Source of the DNA: Chloroflexota bacterium
GTDB taxonomy: Bacteria; Chloroflexota; Dehalococcoidia; Lucifugimonadales; UBA2985
Assembly: GCA_028877205.1 (NCBI GenBank)
Contig: JAPPHY010000005.1
Coordinates: forward strand, 55,129 to 119,128
Reading direction: 5' to 3'
Length of the DNA stretch: 64,000 nt
The position numbers and the translations under genes were made by a program. The notes under the pieces are model-generated. The model was given only the letters and a program-made list of their open reading frames with translations, was not told the DNA's origin and made no database searches. The stretch's first letter is position 1. Every line of letters starts with the position of its first letter. Of this stretch, positions 10,401-21,088 are shown piece after piece.

Positions 10401-11597
10401 CATGATGAAGATCTCGTAGTCGCCGTCCCGGTCGCTGGCAAACACTATCTTCTCGCCGTTTGGCCCCCACGACGGGAAGCGGTCGACGCCCGGGTTGAAG
10501 GTCATGCGGACCGCCTCCGTGCCGTCCGCGTTGGCCACGAAGATCTCGCCGCCGTGGCGAACGCCCAGCGGAAGCGCGTAGACGATCTTCGCGCCGTCGG
10601 GCGACGGATCCACCCAGCCTGCGGGTCGGCTCTGCCGCGGCACCAGCTTGCCGCTGGAACCGTCCGAATCCGTGATGAACATGTAGGCCTGGTTGGAGAC
10701 GAGTCCAACGCCCGTATAGTAGATCTCATCCCTTATGGCGGGCGGCGGCTCAGCCCCCATGCCACGCGTACTGACAGCCTCCGCCACGCCTGTAGCCCAC
10801 TGCGAAAGGCTTCCCACGTAGCCGAGCCCGACCAGCCGGCCATCCGCGTCCACCAAAGGCGCACCTGCCCCGCCGGGCGTCAGAGGAAAGTTGGTCCCGA
10901 CGAACGCCCTCAGCTCCCCGGTCAATGCCGCGATCTCGAACCTCGGTTCCGTGACCTCTCCGATGGTCTCGGTCACACTGCCTTCAAGCGGGTATGCCAC
11001 CATCATCACCGGATCGCCGGCCTCCAGGGACTCAGACTCCCCAATCTCGATGTTGGTTGGATACCCCTGGCCCGAGATCTCCACCAGCGCCAGGTCGTTT
11101 AGCTCGTTCGCCATCAGAACTATGCCGGTCTTCCGGGTTCCGTCGCTCAGCTCCACCATCACCGTGGCGTCGCTTCCCACCACCAGCCGGTTCGTGACCA
11201 CTATCCCGTCATCGGTGGCCAGGAACCCGGTGCCCTGGTCAAACGAGCTCACCACGCGTACCACGCTCTCCCGCAACGAGAGGATCAGGTCTGGAGTGAA
11301 CGGCTCGGACATGGACGTCGGAGACGGCGTCGGCTCCTCCGTAGGAACTGCCGTAGGTACGGGCACGAGAGTAGGCGCCGGTGCGACGGTGGCGGTTGGC
11401 GCGGGAGGCGGCGTGGGTGTTGGAGACGGCTCGGCGGTGGCGGCGGGAGTTGGCGTAGGCGCAGGAGTGTTGGTCGCGGCGGGCGTGGAAGTGGGGGCCG
11501 TCGTGGGCGTTTCGGTCGGTTCACCCTCCCCATCGCAGGCGGCCATAAGCAGCGCCGCGATCCCGGCGATGAGGAGGAGGCGCTTCCAGAAGCTCAT
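7404..11597 (-). CDS. Giant lipoprotein: inactive trypsin-like domain plus about 23 TolB/PD40 propeller blades
   Basis: 1397 residues. A signal sequence ends at lipobox LLMAAC (Cys21), followed by a Thr/Pro/Ala linker to about residue 98. Next comes a trypsin-fold domain (about 105-265) whose triad is lost: the His position reads TNRLVV (His to Leu) and the Ser position TPGGAGAP (Ser to Ala), while the Asp in LNDLALV remains. The rest is a long array of WSPDG...IVFxSDRDG...EIYVMNADGTG...LT units, of which I count about 23, enough for three or four beta-propellers. It is probably anchored outside the cytoplasmic membrane as a binding or scaffold protein; the ligand is unknown. Its N-terminal layout matches the frameshifted protease at 4035-5476. 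Confidence 0.9.
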   Translation of the reverse strand: MSFWKRLLLIAGIAALLMAACDGEGEPTETPTTAPTSTPAATNTPAPTPTPAATAEPSPTPTPPPAPTATVAPAPTLVPVPTAVPTEEPTPSPTSMSEPFTPDLILSLRESVVRVVSSFDQGTGFLATDDGIVVTNRLVVGSDATVMVELSDGTRKTGIVLMANELNDLALVEISGQGYPTNIEIGESESLEAGDPVMMVAYPLEGSVTETIGEVTEPRFEIAALTGELRAFVGTNFPLTPGGAGAPLVDADGRLVGLGYVGSLSQWATGVAEAVSTRGMGAEPPPAIRDEIYYTGVGLVSNQAYMFITDSDGSSGKLVPRQSRPAGWVDPSPDGAKIVYALPLGVRHGGEIFVANADGTEAVRMTFNPGVDRFPSWGPNGEKIVFASDRDGDYEIFIMNGDGTGLEQLTFNDAYDYAPHISPDGTRIVFNSDRSDVGVQNDIYVMNIDGTGTHALVTGSGNERLPRWSPDGMSIVYQTDETGNGDIYVMDSSGRNQTRLTGLNFTESFPAWSPDGSRIVFGSTLANGSTELSVMNADGTRRRQITSGGGSKLYPRWVEPPADPRPLAEPGTSIAFVSNRAGQMDIYSMDPSGNHILRLTNSLGRDEAPVWSPDGSLIAFRTSRGGNDEVYVMNANGTGERNLTNNQAQDGLPAWSPDGTRIAFESDRGGDDDVYVMNADGTEQVKLTGGIGVNRSPSWSPDGGELVFTTSRYGSLELAVMDADGSNVRRLTSNNAISFRPAWSPDGSKIAFESSIEGDFNIYLINADGSGQVKLVDLPGSQRKPGWSPSGETVAFRSDHEGNNELYMVRRDGTGLYRMTRNPATDMDGAWSPRLPAKTEIIRNPAFAFATNRTGDFEVFLANGDGTVHAQLTDNLTTDVDPSWSPDGDSMAFVSDRDGGWDVYTITTDGFDTERLTETGDLKRGVSWSPDGRRLAFWAYRDGDADIYMINANGSGMTNLTNSPGWDLNPTWAPDGTRIAFQSERDGNGEIYVVDVSTGRQTRLTNEPTFEGSPAWEPDGGRILFESDRDERGRNGNFEIYVMDDDGTDVERLTRDTARDLNPAWSADGSVIFYESWAEGDSDVYSLELDGGEPQPMTVSVASDQSPSASPLHRPRDGQPIAFHATSGVTGSVELARVNDDGTGLLMLTPAETDEADEAPLEGDNASPQWSPDGTRLVYDTTRHEMLEIYAIGADGSDDTNLSETRDFNETFPSWSSDGNAVVFSSDKDGDKEIFIMHLVELRPRQLTNNTGDDDIPRFAPDGSKILFISERDGNSEIYVMDADGSNQVNLTNSDADEISANWSPDGSSIVFTREGIGGQGQIYVMDADGSNVRRLTVSYFDDRFPAYSADGTQIVFMSDRRDGYYDIHLMNADGTGQVRITEGFHAGQPAWNPADK

Positions 11598-11683
11598 GGG
11601 GTCAGAGACCTCCCAGGCAAGCCGGAAGCCGCCCTTTTGGGTAGCTCAACGTGGTCACGAATGGTATTGAGGGACACTAGGAA

Positions 11684-11713
11684 ATCATACTCTCATTCGA
11701 GAGCGGTTGACAA
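11684..11713 (-). promoter_or_regulatory. Possible promoter of the propeller lipoprotein gene
   Basis: Minus-strand TTGTCA (11708-11713) and TATGAT (11684-11689) with an 18-bp spacer, about 85 bp upstream of the lipoprotein start. It is close to the opposing fusA-like promoter, so the two genes appear to be divergently transcribed. Confidence 0.4.
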
Positions 11714-11742
11714 CTACCGCAGCGCCCCAATGCACGGACGCA

Positions 11743-11771
11743 TTGCATCGGACGTGTCCATTGTCTACAAT
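11743..11771 (+). promoter_or_regulatory. Predicted promoter of the EF-G-like gene
   Basis: TTGCAT (11743-11748) and TACAAT (11766-11771) with a 17-bp spacer. Transcription would start near 11778 and give a leader of about 120 nt. The leader contains a perfect 8-bp inverted repeat, CTCTCCCC (11839-11846) with GGGGAGAG (11866-11873), which could form a stem-loop. No known riboswitch was recognised. Confidence 0.5.
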
Positions 11772-11898
11772 GGAGCGAGAGGCCAAGGGGCAAACGCGCA
11801 GATTCAGTGCTGTATGCTCCGATTACCCTCTCGCATGCCTCTCCCCTCGGCGATTCGCACCGTCCGGGGAGAGACACCACCAGACAAAGGGGGAACTC

Positions 11899-13911
11899 AT
11901 GCAGAGATTCTCAACGGAACAGCTGAGAAACATCGTACTCCTGTCTCACGGTGGTGCAGGCAAGACCTCGCTCGCGGAGTCCCTCCTCTTTGCCACCGGC
12001 GCCACAACTCGCATGGGCCGGGTTGAGGACGGCAACACAACCTCTGATTACGAGCCGGAGGAGGTCAAGAGGGGAGGCAGCACCCAGATGTCGCTGGTGC
12101 CCTGCGTCTGGAGCGACCACAAGATCAACGTTATAGACACCCCGGGCTACGCCGACTTCCTCGGTGAGGTCGTCTCCGGCCTGAGGGTCGCGGACGGGGC
12201 CGTGGTGCTCGTGGCCGCGCCCTCCGGCATTGAGGTCGGCACGGAGCACGCCTGGTCCCTCCTGAACGAGCGCGCTACGCCCCGAATCGTATTCGTCAAC
12301 AAGATGGACCGCGAGAACGCCGATTTTCAGGGCGTCCTGGCCGCCCTGCAGCAGAGGTTCGGGCGCACCTGCGTCGCGACCCACCTGCCCGTGGGCGCAG
12401 AGTCCAGCTTCCGCGGCATCGTCGACCTGCTCAGCAGCGAGGACCACCCGCCGGAGCTGGCCGCCGAGATCAGCGCAGCCCGCGAGCTCCTGACGGAGGC
12501 GGCCGCCGAGAGCGACGACGATCTGGCAACCAAGTACCTTGAGGGCGAGACCATCACTGACGACGAGCTCAGGGAGGCCCTGCGCAACGGCGTGGCCTCC
12601 GGCCAGGTGGTCCCCGTCATACCGGGCTCGGCCGCCGGCAGCATCGGCGTGAAGGAGCTGCTTCAGGCCGTGGTGGAATACATACCGTCGCCGAGCGGCG
12701 TTGCCGCCGGGGGTGAGGAGTCGCCCGCGGCCGACCCGAACGGCAAGCTGGCCGCTCTGGTGTTCAAGACCTCCGCCGACCCGTACGTAGGCCGCATATC
12801 CTACTTCCGCGTGTACAGCGGGACGTTCCAGGGCGATTCACAGGTGTGGAATAGCTCCAAGGGCCAGGCCGAGCGCGTAGGCCAGCTCTTCACGATGAGA
12901 GGCAAGAACCAGGAGCAGGCCGACGGCGTGCCGGCAGGCGACATCGGTGCAGTCTCCAAGCTCGCCGTCACCACCACCGGCGACACGCTGTGCATCAGGG
13001 ACTCCTCGGTGGAGCTTCCGGGCATAACCTTTCCCCCGGCGCCTCACACGGTGTCCGTATACCCCAAGAGCAAGCAGGACGTGGACAAGATGTCGGCGTC
13101 CCTGGCTCGCATGGTGGAAGAGGACCCCAGCCTCAGTGTGAACCGCGAGCCGGACACCGGAGAGATGCTGCTGGCCGGCCTGGGTGACGTTCACGTGGAG
13201 GTTACGGAGGAGAAGATTAGACGGAAGTTCGGCACTGACCTAGTGCTCCAGACACCCAGGGTGCCCTACAAGGAGACCATCACCTCCTCCGCCAAGGTGG
13301 AGTACAAGCACAAGAAGCAGACGGGAGGCCACGGCCAGTACGGCCACGTGTTCCTTGAGCTGGAGCCTCTGCCAAAGAGCGGCGGCTTCGAGTTCAACTC
13401 GAGGGTGGTCGGAGGCAACGTGCCACGTGAGTACTTCCCGGCTGTGGAAAAGGGTGTGGTAAAGTCGCTGGAGGAGGGCGCAGTGGCCGGCTTCCCCGTG
13501 GTGGACATCAAGGTTGTGCTCTACGACGGCAGCTTCCACCCCGTGGACTCGTCCGGCATGTCCTTCGAGATCGCGGGTGGCTACGCCTTCCGCAAGGGCC
13601 TCTCTCTGGCGCAGCCGGTGCTCCTCGAGCCGATCATGAGCGCCTCCATTCGAGTCCCCGACTCCTTCACCGGCGACGTGACGGGCGACCTCAACACGAA
13701 GCGCGCCCGCATCCTCGGCATGACGCCTGAGGCCGGCTACACCACCATCGACGTGGAGGTGCCGCAGGCCGAGATGCTACGCTATTCGACCGACCTGCGC
13801 TCCCTGACCCAGGGCAGAGGCTCCTTCTCCATCGCGTTCGACCACTACGAGCCGGTGCCCGCTCACCTGACCACTAGGATTACTGAGGAGGCGAAGCGCG
13901 CCGCAGGCTAG
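11899..13911 (+). CDS. Elongation factor G-like GTPase (second EF-G family)
   Basis: 670-residue translational GTPase of the EF-G-like family rather than canonical FusA: its P-loop reads SHGGAGKTSLAES instead of the AHIDAGKTT form. Other G motifs are DTPGYADF (G3) and NKMDREN (G4). Domain II, the EF-G domain IV region (KQTGGHGQYGHVFLELEP) and the C-terminal fold (GDVTGDLNTKRARILGM) follow in order. I chose ATG 11899, with AAAGGGGGA just upstream, over a longer frame that begins before the predicted transcription start. It stands alone, not beside rpsL/rpsG/tuf, which supports an accessory role in ribosome function. The family's exact role is unknown. Confidence 0.88.
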   Translation: MQRFSTEQLRNIVLLSHGGAGKTSLAESLLFATGATTRMGRVEDGNTTSDYEPEEVKRGGSTQMSLVPCVWSDHKINVIDTPGYADFLGEVVSGLRVADGAVVLVAAPSGIEVGTEHAWSLLNERATPRIVFVNKMDRENADFQGVLAALQQRFGRTCVATHLPVGAESSFRGIVDLLSSEDHPPELAAEISAARELLTEAAAESDDDLATKYLEGETITDDELREALRNGVASGQVVPVIPGSAAGSIGVKELLQAVVEYIPSPSGVAAGGEESPAADPNGKLAALVFKTSADPYVGRISYFRVYSGTFQGDSQVWNSSKGQAERVGQLFTMRGKNQEQADGVPAGDIGAVSKLAVTTTGDTLCIRDSSVELPGITFPPAPHTVSVYPKSKQDVDKMSASLARMVEEDPSLSVNREPDTGEMLLAGLGDVHVEVTEEKIRRKFGTDLVLQTPRVPYKETITSSAKVEYKHKKQTGGHGQYGHVFLELEPLPKSGGFEFNSRVVGGNVPREYFPAVEKGVVKSLEEGAVAGFPVVDIKVVLYDGSFHPVDSSGMSFEIAGGYAFRKGLSLAQPVLLEPIMSASIRVPDSFTGDVTGDLNTKRARILGMTPEAGYTTIDVEVPQAEMLRYSTDLRSLTQGRGSFSIAFDHYEPVPAHLTTRITEEAKRAAG

Positions 13912-13936
13912 ACCCTGCTGCGCCAAGCGCAATCGC

Positions 13937-14125
13937 ATGATGAAGCATCTTCGCGTACTGCTGCAGAAGCTCCACAACGCCCTTGCGGCCGCGGACAACT
14001 TCCTCCTGGGAGGTGCGGGCTACCCGTCGACGGCGTCCTGAGGGTACGACGCCGTGGTGGGAAGCCCGGTCTGGGCTTCGAGGCTCCGGAGCGACATCGA
14101 CGCCGAGGTTGGCGTCAAGAAGTAG
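13937..14125 (+). other. Possible gene remnant with a flavodoxin-like stretch, interrupted by TGA
   Basis: This is the only coding-like trace in the 466-bp gap between the EF-G-like gene and rex. One frame reads 34 residues from ATG 13937 to a TGA at 14039-14041 and continues in frame with GYDAVVGSPVWASRL, which resembles the YDAVVVGSPVW strand of flavodoxin-fold proteins, then stops at 14123. The first half does not look like a flavodoxin N-terminus. It may be a decayed gene or chance. The rest of the gap holds the rex promoter region. Confidence 0.2.
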
Positions 14126-14223
14126 CCGCGCGCGACCACACGCCTCTGCCGTGCCATGCGCGGTCCCGAGCGGCCGCGTTGACTTGGCGCACGCCCCGCC
14201 TGTACCGAATTTCACAATTGCCC

Positions 14224-14252
14224 TTGATGATTACTTTCACGAGTGATAGAAT
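14224..14252 (+). promoter_or_regulatory. Predicted rex promoter with a weak Rex-like half site upstream
   Basis: TTGATG (14224-14229), 17-bp spacer, TAGAAT (14247-14252), giving a leader of about 119 nt before the TTG of rex. Just upstream, 14200-14217 contains TGT...TTCACAA. The right half matches the Rex operator consensus (TTGTGAA-N4-TTCACAA) but the left half matches poorly, so autoregulation is only a possibility. Confidence 0.45.
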
Positions 14253-14377
14253 TCCCATGCCTGAGCGCCTATCGCCGTGAGTGATTTGCACACGGATTGA
14301 CGGTGTCTCAAGCGGATGAACCGGGTTTCTCGCGTACTGATTTGACCGGCTCATGATGCAGGCTCAAGAGGCCAGGC

Positions 14378-15022
14378 TTGACTGACATACCCTCCGAAAC
14401 AGCGGAACACGTACCGGAGGTGGTGGTTCTTCGCCTCCCGCAGTACGTGCGCGCCCTAGGTGACTTGCTCAGGCGCGGTGTGACGGTTGTCAGCTCCCAC
14501 CAGCTCGGTGAGCATCTCCAGATGACCCCTGCACAGATCCGCAAGGACCTCAGCTACTTTGGCCGGTTCGGCAAGCAGGGCCGCGGCTACCCCGTCAACT
14601 ACCTGCTGGACGAGCTGCGGCAGGTGCTGGGACTGGAGCGAAAGTGGAACAGCTGCCTCGTGGGCGTGGGACGCCTGGGCAGAGCGATCATCAACTACCC
14701 CGGCTTCACGCCGGAGGGCTTCAACATCGTCGCCGCGTTCGACTCATCCCCAGCGGAGATCGGCGTAAGCATCGGCTCGCTGGTGATACAGCCGATTGCC
14801 GAGCTGGAGCCGACGATACGGGAGCGTGACATTCGCATCGGCATTGTGGCCGTGCCCGCCTCGCACGCGCAGGAGGTCATCGATCAACTGGTGGGCTTTG
14901 GCGTCAAGGCCATGCTCAACTACGCGCCTATCGGCCCGCAGGTCCCGGATGGCGTGCGCATCCGCAACGTAGACCCGATTCTTGCGCTCCAGTCCATGAC
15001 CTACTACCTCAAGGACAACTGA
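14378..15022 (+). CDS. rex: Redox-sensing transcriptional repressor Rex
   Basis: 214-residue NADH/NAD+-responsive repressor. The N-terminal winged helix (about 15-85) contains TPAQIRKDLSYFGRFGKQG, nearly invariant in Rex. The Rossmann domain follows with VGVGRLGRAI and VAAFDSSP, and ends in the domain-swapped helix region LQSMTYYLKDN. The start is TTG 14378. Rex normally controls respiratory and fermentative genes by NADH level. It faces the ATP synthase operon, but no full Rex operator was seen at the atp promoter. Confidence 0.95.
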   Translation: MTDIPSETAEHVPEVVVLRLPQYVRALGDLLRRGVTVVSSHQLGEHLQMTPAQIRKDLSYFGRFGKQGRGYPVNYLLDELRQVLGLERKWNSCLVGVGRLGRAIINYPGFTPEGFNIVAAFDSSPAEIGVSIGSLVIQPIAELEPTIRERDIRIGIVAVPASHAQEVIDQLVGFGVKAMLNYAPIGPQVPDGVRIRNVDPILALQSMTYYLKDN

Positions 15023-15025
15023 GGA

Positions 15026-15202
15026 CCCGCTCTCCCTGAGACTGTCTAAGGGCGCAGGCGGAGGATCGGCAGACGCTCTTATCCGCTCATGGTTCGACAA
15101 GCTCACCACGAGCGGTCGCAGCTTCTCGTTCGTACTGAACCTGCCGGGCAGCATGTGTGCTATAGCCCGCTCGCCCTGAGCTTGTCGAAGGGCGCGGGCG
15201 GA
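15026..15202. repeat. Three palindromic REP-like units between rex and atpC
   Basis: Units at 15026-15062 (degenerate), 15083-15115 and 15165-15202. The last carries CCCTGAGCTTGTCGAAGGG. The middle unit contains the related GGTTCGACAAGCTCACC and is a nearly perfect palindrome (CCGCTC...GAGCGG arms). A fourth unit is at 35714-35750. They fill most of the 323-bp gap between two convergent genes and could act as bidirectional terminators. The remainder of this gap shows nothing else. Confidence 0.7.
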
Positions 15203-15345
15203 AGACTCACTCACCTCTGCCGCTGTACCGCCCTGCTCGTTCGCATCTCGGCTTCCGTAGCCGCGCTGAACTTGGGATTTGACCAAGTCTGCCTGTTCCA
15301 GTGATGCGGCCCCGAATACGAGAGCGGTCGCGGCGGAGCCTATGC

Positions 15346-15783
15346 CTAGGACTGGCCGGGAGGCGGCGATGGACGCGCCCGGCGCCGCTGCACCACGCGC
15401 AGCCTGGCCTGCGACCGCTGCAACGCTGCCACGGCTCGCTGCAGGTCCATGTCCGACGCGCGCATGTTGATGCGCTCCTCCGCCCTGCGCAGTGCCTCGC
15501 GCACTCTCGCCTCGTCAATCTCGTCCGAGCGTTCCGCGGCGTCCGCCAGGATGGTGACGTGATTCGCCATCACCTCTAGGAATCCGCCGCTGATGGCGAG
15601 GTACGAGTCCTCCTCGCCTTCCTTGCGAACGGTGATCTCGCCGGGCGCAATCATGGTCATCAGGGGCGCGTGGTGGGGAAGGATGCCGAGCTCCCCCTCC
15701 ATGCCGGGGGCGACCAGCAGGTCCACGTCATCCGAGTAGACCACCCGCTCCGCCGTGATGATTTCCAGCCTCATTGGCGCCAT
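15346..15783 (-). CDS. atpC: ATP synthase epsilon subunit
   Basis: 145-residue central-stalk subunit of F1. The beta-sandwich begins RLEIITAERVVYSDDVD and contains GELGILPHHAPLMT; the C-terminal helical hairpin follows (ALRRAEERINMRASDMDLQR). The tail beyond residue 130 is Arg/Pro-rich. Last gene of the atp operon, 11 bp after atpD. Confidence 0.95.
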   Translation of the reverse strand: MAPMRLEIITAERVVYSDDVDLLVAPGMEGELGILPHHAPLMTMIAPGEITVRKEGEEDSYLAISGGFLEVMANHVTILADAAERSDEIDEARVREALRRAEERINMRASDMDLQRAVAALQRSQARLRVVQRRRARPSPPPGQS

Positions 15784-15794
15784 GCCGCGTTCTC

Positions 15795-17228
<1,434 letters not shown>

Positions 17229-17238
17229 TCAGGGTGGA

Positions 17239-18102
17239 CTACCCCTCCAGGGCCGCAGCTCCTCCCACAATGTCCAGGAGCTCCGTGGTGATGGACTCCT
17301 GACGTACCTTGTTCATAAGCAGAGTAAGGCCCTGAATCATCTCGTTGGCGCTGTCGGTGGCGTTGCGCATGGCTACCATACGTGCGGACTGCTCCGAACC
17401 GATCGACTCCAGGACGGCGTGGTACACCTGCATCTCCACGAATCGCGGCAGCAGCGAGGCCAGCACCTCCGCCGAGCCGGGCTCATAGATGTACCCGCTC
17501 AGCTCGCCGGGCTCCATCTCCGCCGGCTCCACCGGCAGCAGCTTCTGGATCGTCGGGCGCTGCACAACCGTCGATATGAAGCGGCCGTAGGCAACGTACA
17601 CCTCGTCCACATAGCCGCTCTCGTAGTCGTCCATGGCCAGCCGTGCTATGGGCAGCACGTCCAGCAGGTTCGGCCTATCACCCTGGTCAACGAACACGGC
17701 GCGCACGTCCCGGTTGGAGCGCACCATGAAGTCACGGCCCTTCCGACCGACGGGAATCACCGATACCGGCACCGACTGGTCCAGCACAAACCGGCCGACA
17801 AAACGGTTCAAGTTGGCGTTGAGGCCGCCGCAGAGGCCGCGGTCCGGCGTGACGTGGATCACCTCCACGCGGTTGACCTCCCTCCGCTGTAGCAGCGGAT
17901 GCGCGTCGTCGCCGAGGTCGCCGGTCTGCGCGGCCAGGTGGCCCATCACCTCCATGATGGTGTCGGAGTACGGGCGGCTTGCCAGAAGGCGCTGCTGGGA
18001 GCGTCGCAGCTTTGAAGCCGCGATCATCTCCATCGCCCGGGTTACCTTCGCGGTGTTCTGGACGCTGCGAATGCGCCGCCGTATTACGCGTATGTTTGGC
18101 AT
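17239..18102 (-). CDS. atpG: ATP synthase gamma subunit
   Basis: 287-residue rotor shaft of F1. The N-terminal helix has IRRRIRSVQNTAKVTRAMEM and the C-terminal helix ATDSANEMIQGLTLLMNKVR; the central Rossmann-like part contains TPDRGLCGGLNAN. The length is typical. Sits 43 bp after atpA and 31 bp before atpD. Confidence 0.97.
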   Translation of the reverse strand: MPNIRVIRRRIRSVQNTAKVTRAMEMIAASKLRRSQQRLLASRPYSDTIMEVMGHLAAQTGDLGDDAHPLLQRREVNRVEVIHVTPDRGLCGGLNANLNRFVGRFVLDQSVPVSVIPVGRKGRDFMVRSNRDVRAVFVDQGDRPNLLDVLPIARLAMDDYESGYVDEVYVAYGRFISTVVQRPTIQKLLPVEPAEMEPGELSGYIYEPGSAEVLASLLPRFVEMQVYHAVLESIGSEQSARMVAMRNATDSANEMIQGLTLLMNKVRQESITTELLDIVGGAAALEG

Positions 18103-18145
18103 TCCCTATCCTGTCTCAGGGCTTCAGGGTTCTTCGTCAGGCCGC

Positions 18146-19657
18146 CTAGTAGGGCACCGTCCTCTTGAACTCTTCAATGGCGGATACCAGGGCCTCCGTG
18201 ATCTCCCCGTCCAGCTCGCGCTTGCTAAGAATGGACTGGAGCAGGTCAGCGTGGGCACCCTGCATGTAGCGATGGTACGCGTCCTCGAAGTCCTTGACCT
18301 TCTCGATCGCCACGTCGTCCATGTAGCCGTTGATGACGGCGTACATGATGGACACCTGGTTCTCAAGCGACATGGGCTGGTACTGGAGCTGCTTCAGCAC
18401 CTCCGTGATGCGCTGCCCCCGCTCCAGCTGTGACCGCGTTGCCGCGTCGAGGTCTGACGTGCCGAACTGCGCGAACGTCACGAGCTCGCGGAACTGCGCA
18501 AGGTCGAGCCGCAGCCGGCCTGCCACCTGCCGCATAGCCCTGGTCTGGGCGGAGCCACCGACGCGCGATACGGACAGACCCACGTTCACGGCCGGGCGAA
18601 TACCGGCGTTGAACAGGTCGGCCTCCAGGTATATCTGCCCGTCCGTGATGGAAATGACGTTGGTCGGGATATAGCCGGACACGTCTCCCGCCTGAGTCTC
18701 GATGATGGGCAGCGCTGTAAGCGAGCCTCCGCCGAACTCGTCGTCCATCCTGGCCGCCCTTTCCAGAAGACGGCTGTGCAGGTAGAACACGTCGCCGGGA
18801 TAGGCCTCCCGGCCGGGCGGTCGCCTCAGCAGAAGCGACAGCTGTCGGTATGCCCAGGCGTGCTTGGACAGGTCGTCGTAGATGATGAGGGCGTCCTTGC
18901 CCTGCTCCATGAACTCCTCGCCCATGGCGCAGCCGGCGTAGGGTGCGATGTACTGGAGGGCGGCCGGGTCGGCCGAGTTGGCCGCGACCACGATTGTGTG
19001 GTCCATTGCGCCGTTCTCCTCCAGCGTTGCAACCGTCTGAGCCACTTTGCTGGCCTTCTGGCCCACCGCAACGTAGATGCAGATGAGGTCGCCGCCCTTC
19101 TGGTTCACGATGGTGTCCAGTGCGATAGCGGACTTGCCAGTGGAGCGGTCACCGATGATGAGCTCGCGCTGGCCGCGCCCGATGGGGATCATGGCGTCGA
19201 CCGACTTGATGCCCGTCTGGACCGGCACGTTCACCGACCTGCGCGCCACCACGTTGGGGGCCACGCGCTCGACCGGCCTGTTCCTCTCCGACCGGATGGC
19301 TCCCCGGCCGTCGAGCGGCCGCCCGAGAGCGTCCACCACGCGCCCAAGCAGGCCGTCGCCCACGGGCACCTCGACGATCCGGCCCGTGGAGCGCACTTCG
19401 TCGCCTTCCTTGATGCGCGAGTCGTCCCCAAGGATCACGCAGCCAACGCTGTCCTCCTCAAGGTTGAGCGCAATGCCCATGATGCTGTCCGGAAACTCAA
19501 CCAGCTCCGTGTAGCGGGCGCCGCTCAGTCCCTGGACCCGTGCGATGCCGTCGCCCACCTCCACCACCGTCCCGACGTCCACCATCGTGACCTCGCCACC
19601 GAAGTCCTGGATCTGGCGCCGTATTACTGACGTTATGTCCTGTCCTCGAACTGCCAT
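18146..19657 (-). CDS. atpA: ATP synthase alpha subunit
   Basis: 503-residue non-catalytic hexamer subunit of F1. The P-loop is GDRSTGKSA (GDRQTGKTA in most species). The N-terminal crown contains [30 protein letters not shown] and the ATP synthase signature region [17 protein letters not shown] are clear. ATG 19657. Between atpH (34 bp) and atpG (43 bp). Confidence 0.98.
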   Translation of the reverse strand: MAVRGQDITSVIRRQIQDFGGEVTMVDVGTVVEVGDGIARVQGLSGARYTELVEFPDSIMGIALNLEEDSVGCVILGDDSRIKEGDEVRSTGRIVEVPVGDGLLGRVVDALGRPLDGRGAIRSERNRPVERVAPNVVARRSVNVPVQTGIKSVDAMIPIGRGQRELIIGDRSTGKSAIALDTIVNQKGGDLICIYVAVGQKASKVAQTVATLEENGAMDHTIVVAANSADPAALQYIAPYAGCAMGEEFMEQGKDALIIYDDLSKHAWAYRQLSLLLRRPPGREAYPGDVFYLHSRLLERAARMDDEFGGGSLTALPIIETQAGDVSGYIPTNVISITDGQIYLEADLFNAGIRPAVNVGLSVSRVGGSAQTRAMRQVAGRLRLDLAQFRELVTFAQFGTSDLDAATRSQLERGQRITEVLKQLQYQPMSLENQVSIMYAVINGYMDDVAIEKVKDFEDAYHRYMQGAHADLLQSILSKRELDGEITEALVSAIEEFKRTVPY

Positions 19658-19691
19658 ATTTCTACCTCTAGCGAGAGATTGAGAGCCGCGC

Positions 19692-20231
19692 CTAGTAGCC
19701 CGACTCGGCGAGTGACTTCCTCATGTCCTGGAGCCGGGTTCTTACGCTGCCATCGACGAGCCTGTCACCCACCCTGGCCACAAGCCCTCCCAAGATTGCC
19801 GGGTCCACCGCCGTGGTCACGTCCACCTCCTTGCCCACCAGCTCTCCCAGATAGCCGGCCAGTCGCTCGACCTGCGCCGCCTCCAGGGGCACAGCGCTTC
19901 TCACGACGGCGCGCTCACGGCCTTCCTGCTCGTCCACGAGCTTGCCATACTCCTCACGCACGGACGGCAGGGCGCTTGCCATATCCCGCGAGATTAGCAC
20001 GCCCATGAGGTTGTGGACCATCGGGTCGATCCCCGGCAGCCCCTCGCGTACGACGCTCATCTTCTGGTCAAGGCGAATCTTCGGCATATCCAGGAACGCC
20101 GCAAACTCCCTCTCCTGCATGGCCTCGTCCACGGTCTGCAGGTCCGCATGCCAGCTTTCCACGCTGCCCCGTTCAAGGGCCAGCTGGTAGAGGGCCAGTG
20201 CGTATCGCTTTGCGGAGGGCCGCCTGGGCAT
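19692..20231 (-). CDS. atpH: ATP synthase delta subunit
   Basis: 179-residue peripheral-stalk subunit linking F1 to the b dimer. [19 protein letters not shown] near the N-terminus and the C-terminal block [20 protein letters not shown] with [11 protein letters not shown] are the family signature. It starts 8 bp after atpF, so coupled translation is likely. Confidence 0.95.
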   Translation of the reverse strand: MPRRPSAKRYALALYQLALERGSVESWHADLQTVDEAMQEREFAAFLDMPKIRLDQKMSVVREGLPGIDPMVHNLMGVLISRDMASALPSVREEYGKLVDEQEGRERAVVRSAVPLEAAQVERLAGYLGELVGKEVDVTTAVDPAILGGLVARVGDRLVDGSVRTRLQDMRKSLAESGY

Positions 20232-20239
20232 TGCGCTCC

Positions 20240-20749
20240 CTACCTCCCGTCCACGGTTGGGCTCTCTTCGAGCACCTTCTCGATAATGTCGCGGTGAGCG
20301 CTCTCATCGAGTGAGCGCTCAATGACGCGCTCTGCGGCGAGAATGGCCAGGTCAGCGAAGTGGCGCCTGACCTCCTCAACCGCCTCGTCGCGCTCGCGCT
20401 GGATGTCGTCGCGTGCACGGGCAACAAAGGCCTCCGCCTCCTGGCGGGCCCTCTCGCGCTCCTCTTCCCTGTACCGATCCGCCATCTCGCGGGCCTGGTT
20501 CAGCAGGGCCTGTCCCTCTCGGCGGCCCTCCTCCAGCCTGCGCTCCATGTCCTCCTGCTGGGCGGCAGCCTCCTGCCTCACCCGTTCCACCATCTCCGTG
20601 CTTTCACGGATTCGCTCGGACCGCTGGTCGAGCATGGCGATGATGCGCTTGTAGCCCACGAAGTATAGGATCGCGAGCAACACGGTGAAGTTCACCAGAT
20701 AAGCCAACAGGCTGGGTATGTGGAAACCCAGCTTTGCCAGAGCCTCCAT
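20240..20749 (-). CDS. atpF: ATP synthase b subunit
   Basis: 169-residue stator subunit: one N-terminal membrane helix (about residues 13-32, LLAYLVNFTVLLAILYFVGY) followed by a long charged amphipathic coiled coil rich in Arg, Glu and Ala, as expected for the b dimer. Only a single b-type gene is present, so the stator is probably a homodimer. Confidence 0.94.
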   Translation of the reverse strand: MEALAKLGFHIPSLLAYLVNFTVLLAILYFVGYKRIIAMLDQRSERIRESTEMVERVRQEAAAQQEDMERRLEEGRREGQALLNQAREMADRYREEERERARQEAEAFVARARDDIQRERDEAVEEVRRHFADLAILAAERVIERSLDESAHRDIIEKVLEESPTVDGR

Positions 20750-20794
20750 GCCTTCCTCCCAATGAATGGTGCGCTTCGCAGCGCGTAAGTGGCC

Positions 20795-21073
<279 letters not shown>

Positions 21074-21088
21074 TCAGTCGGCCCGGCG

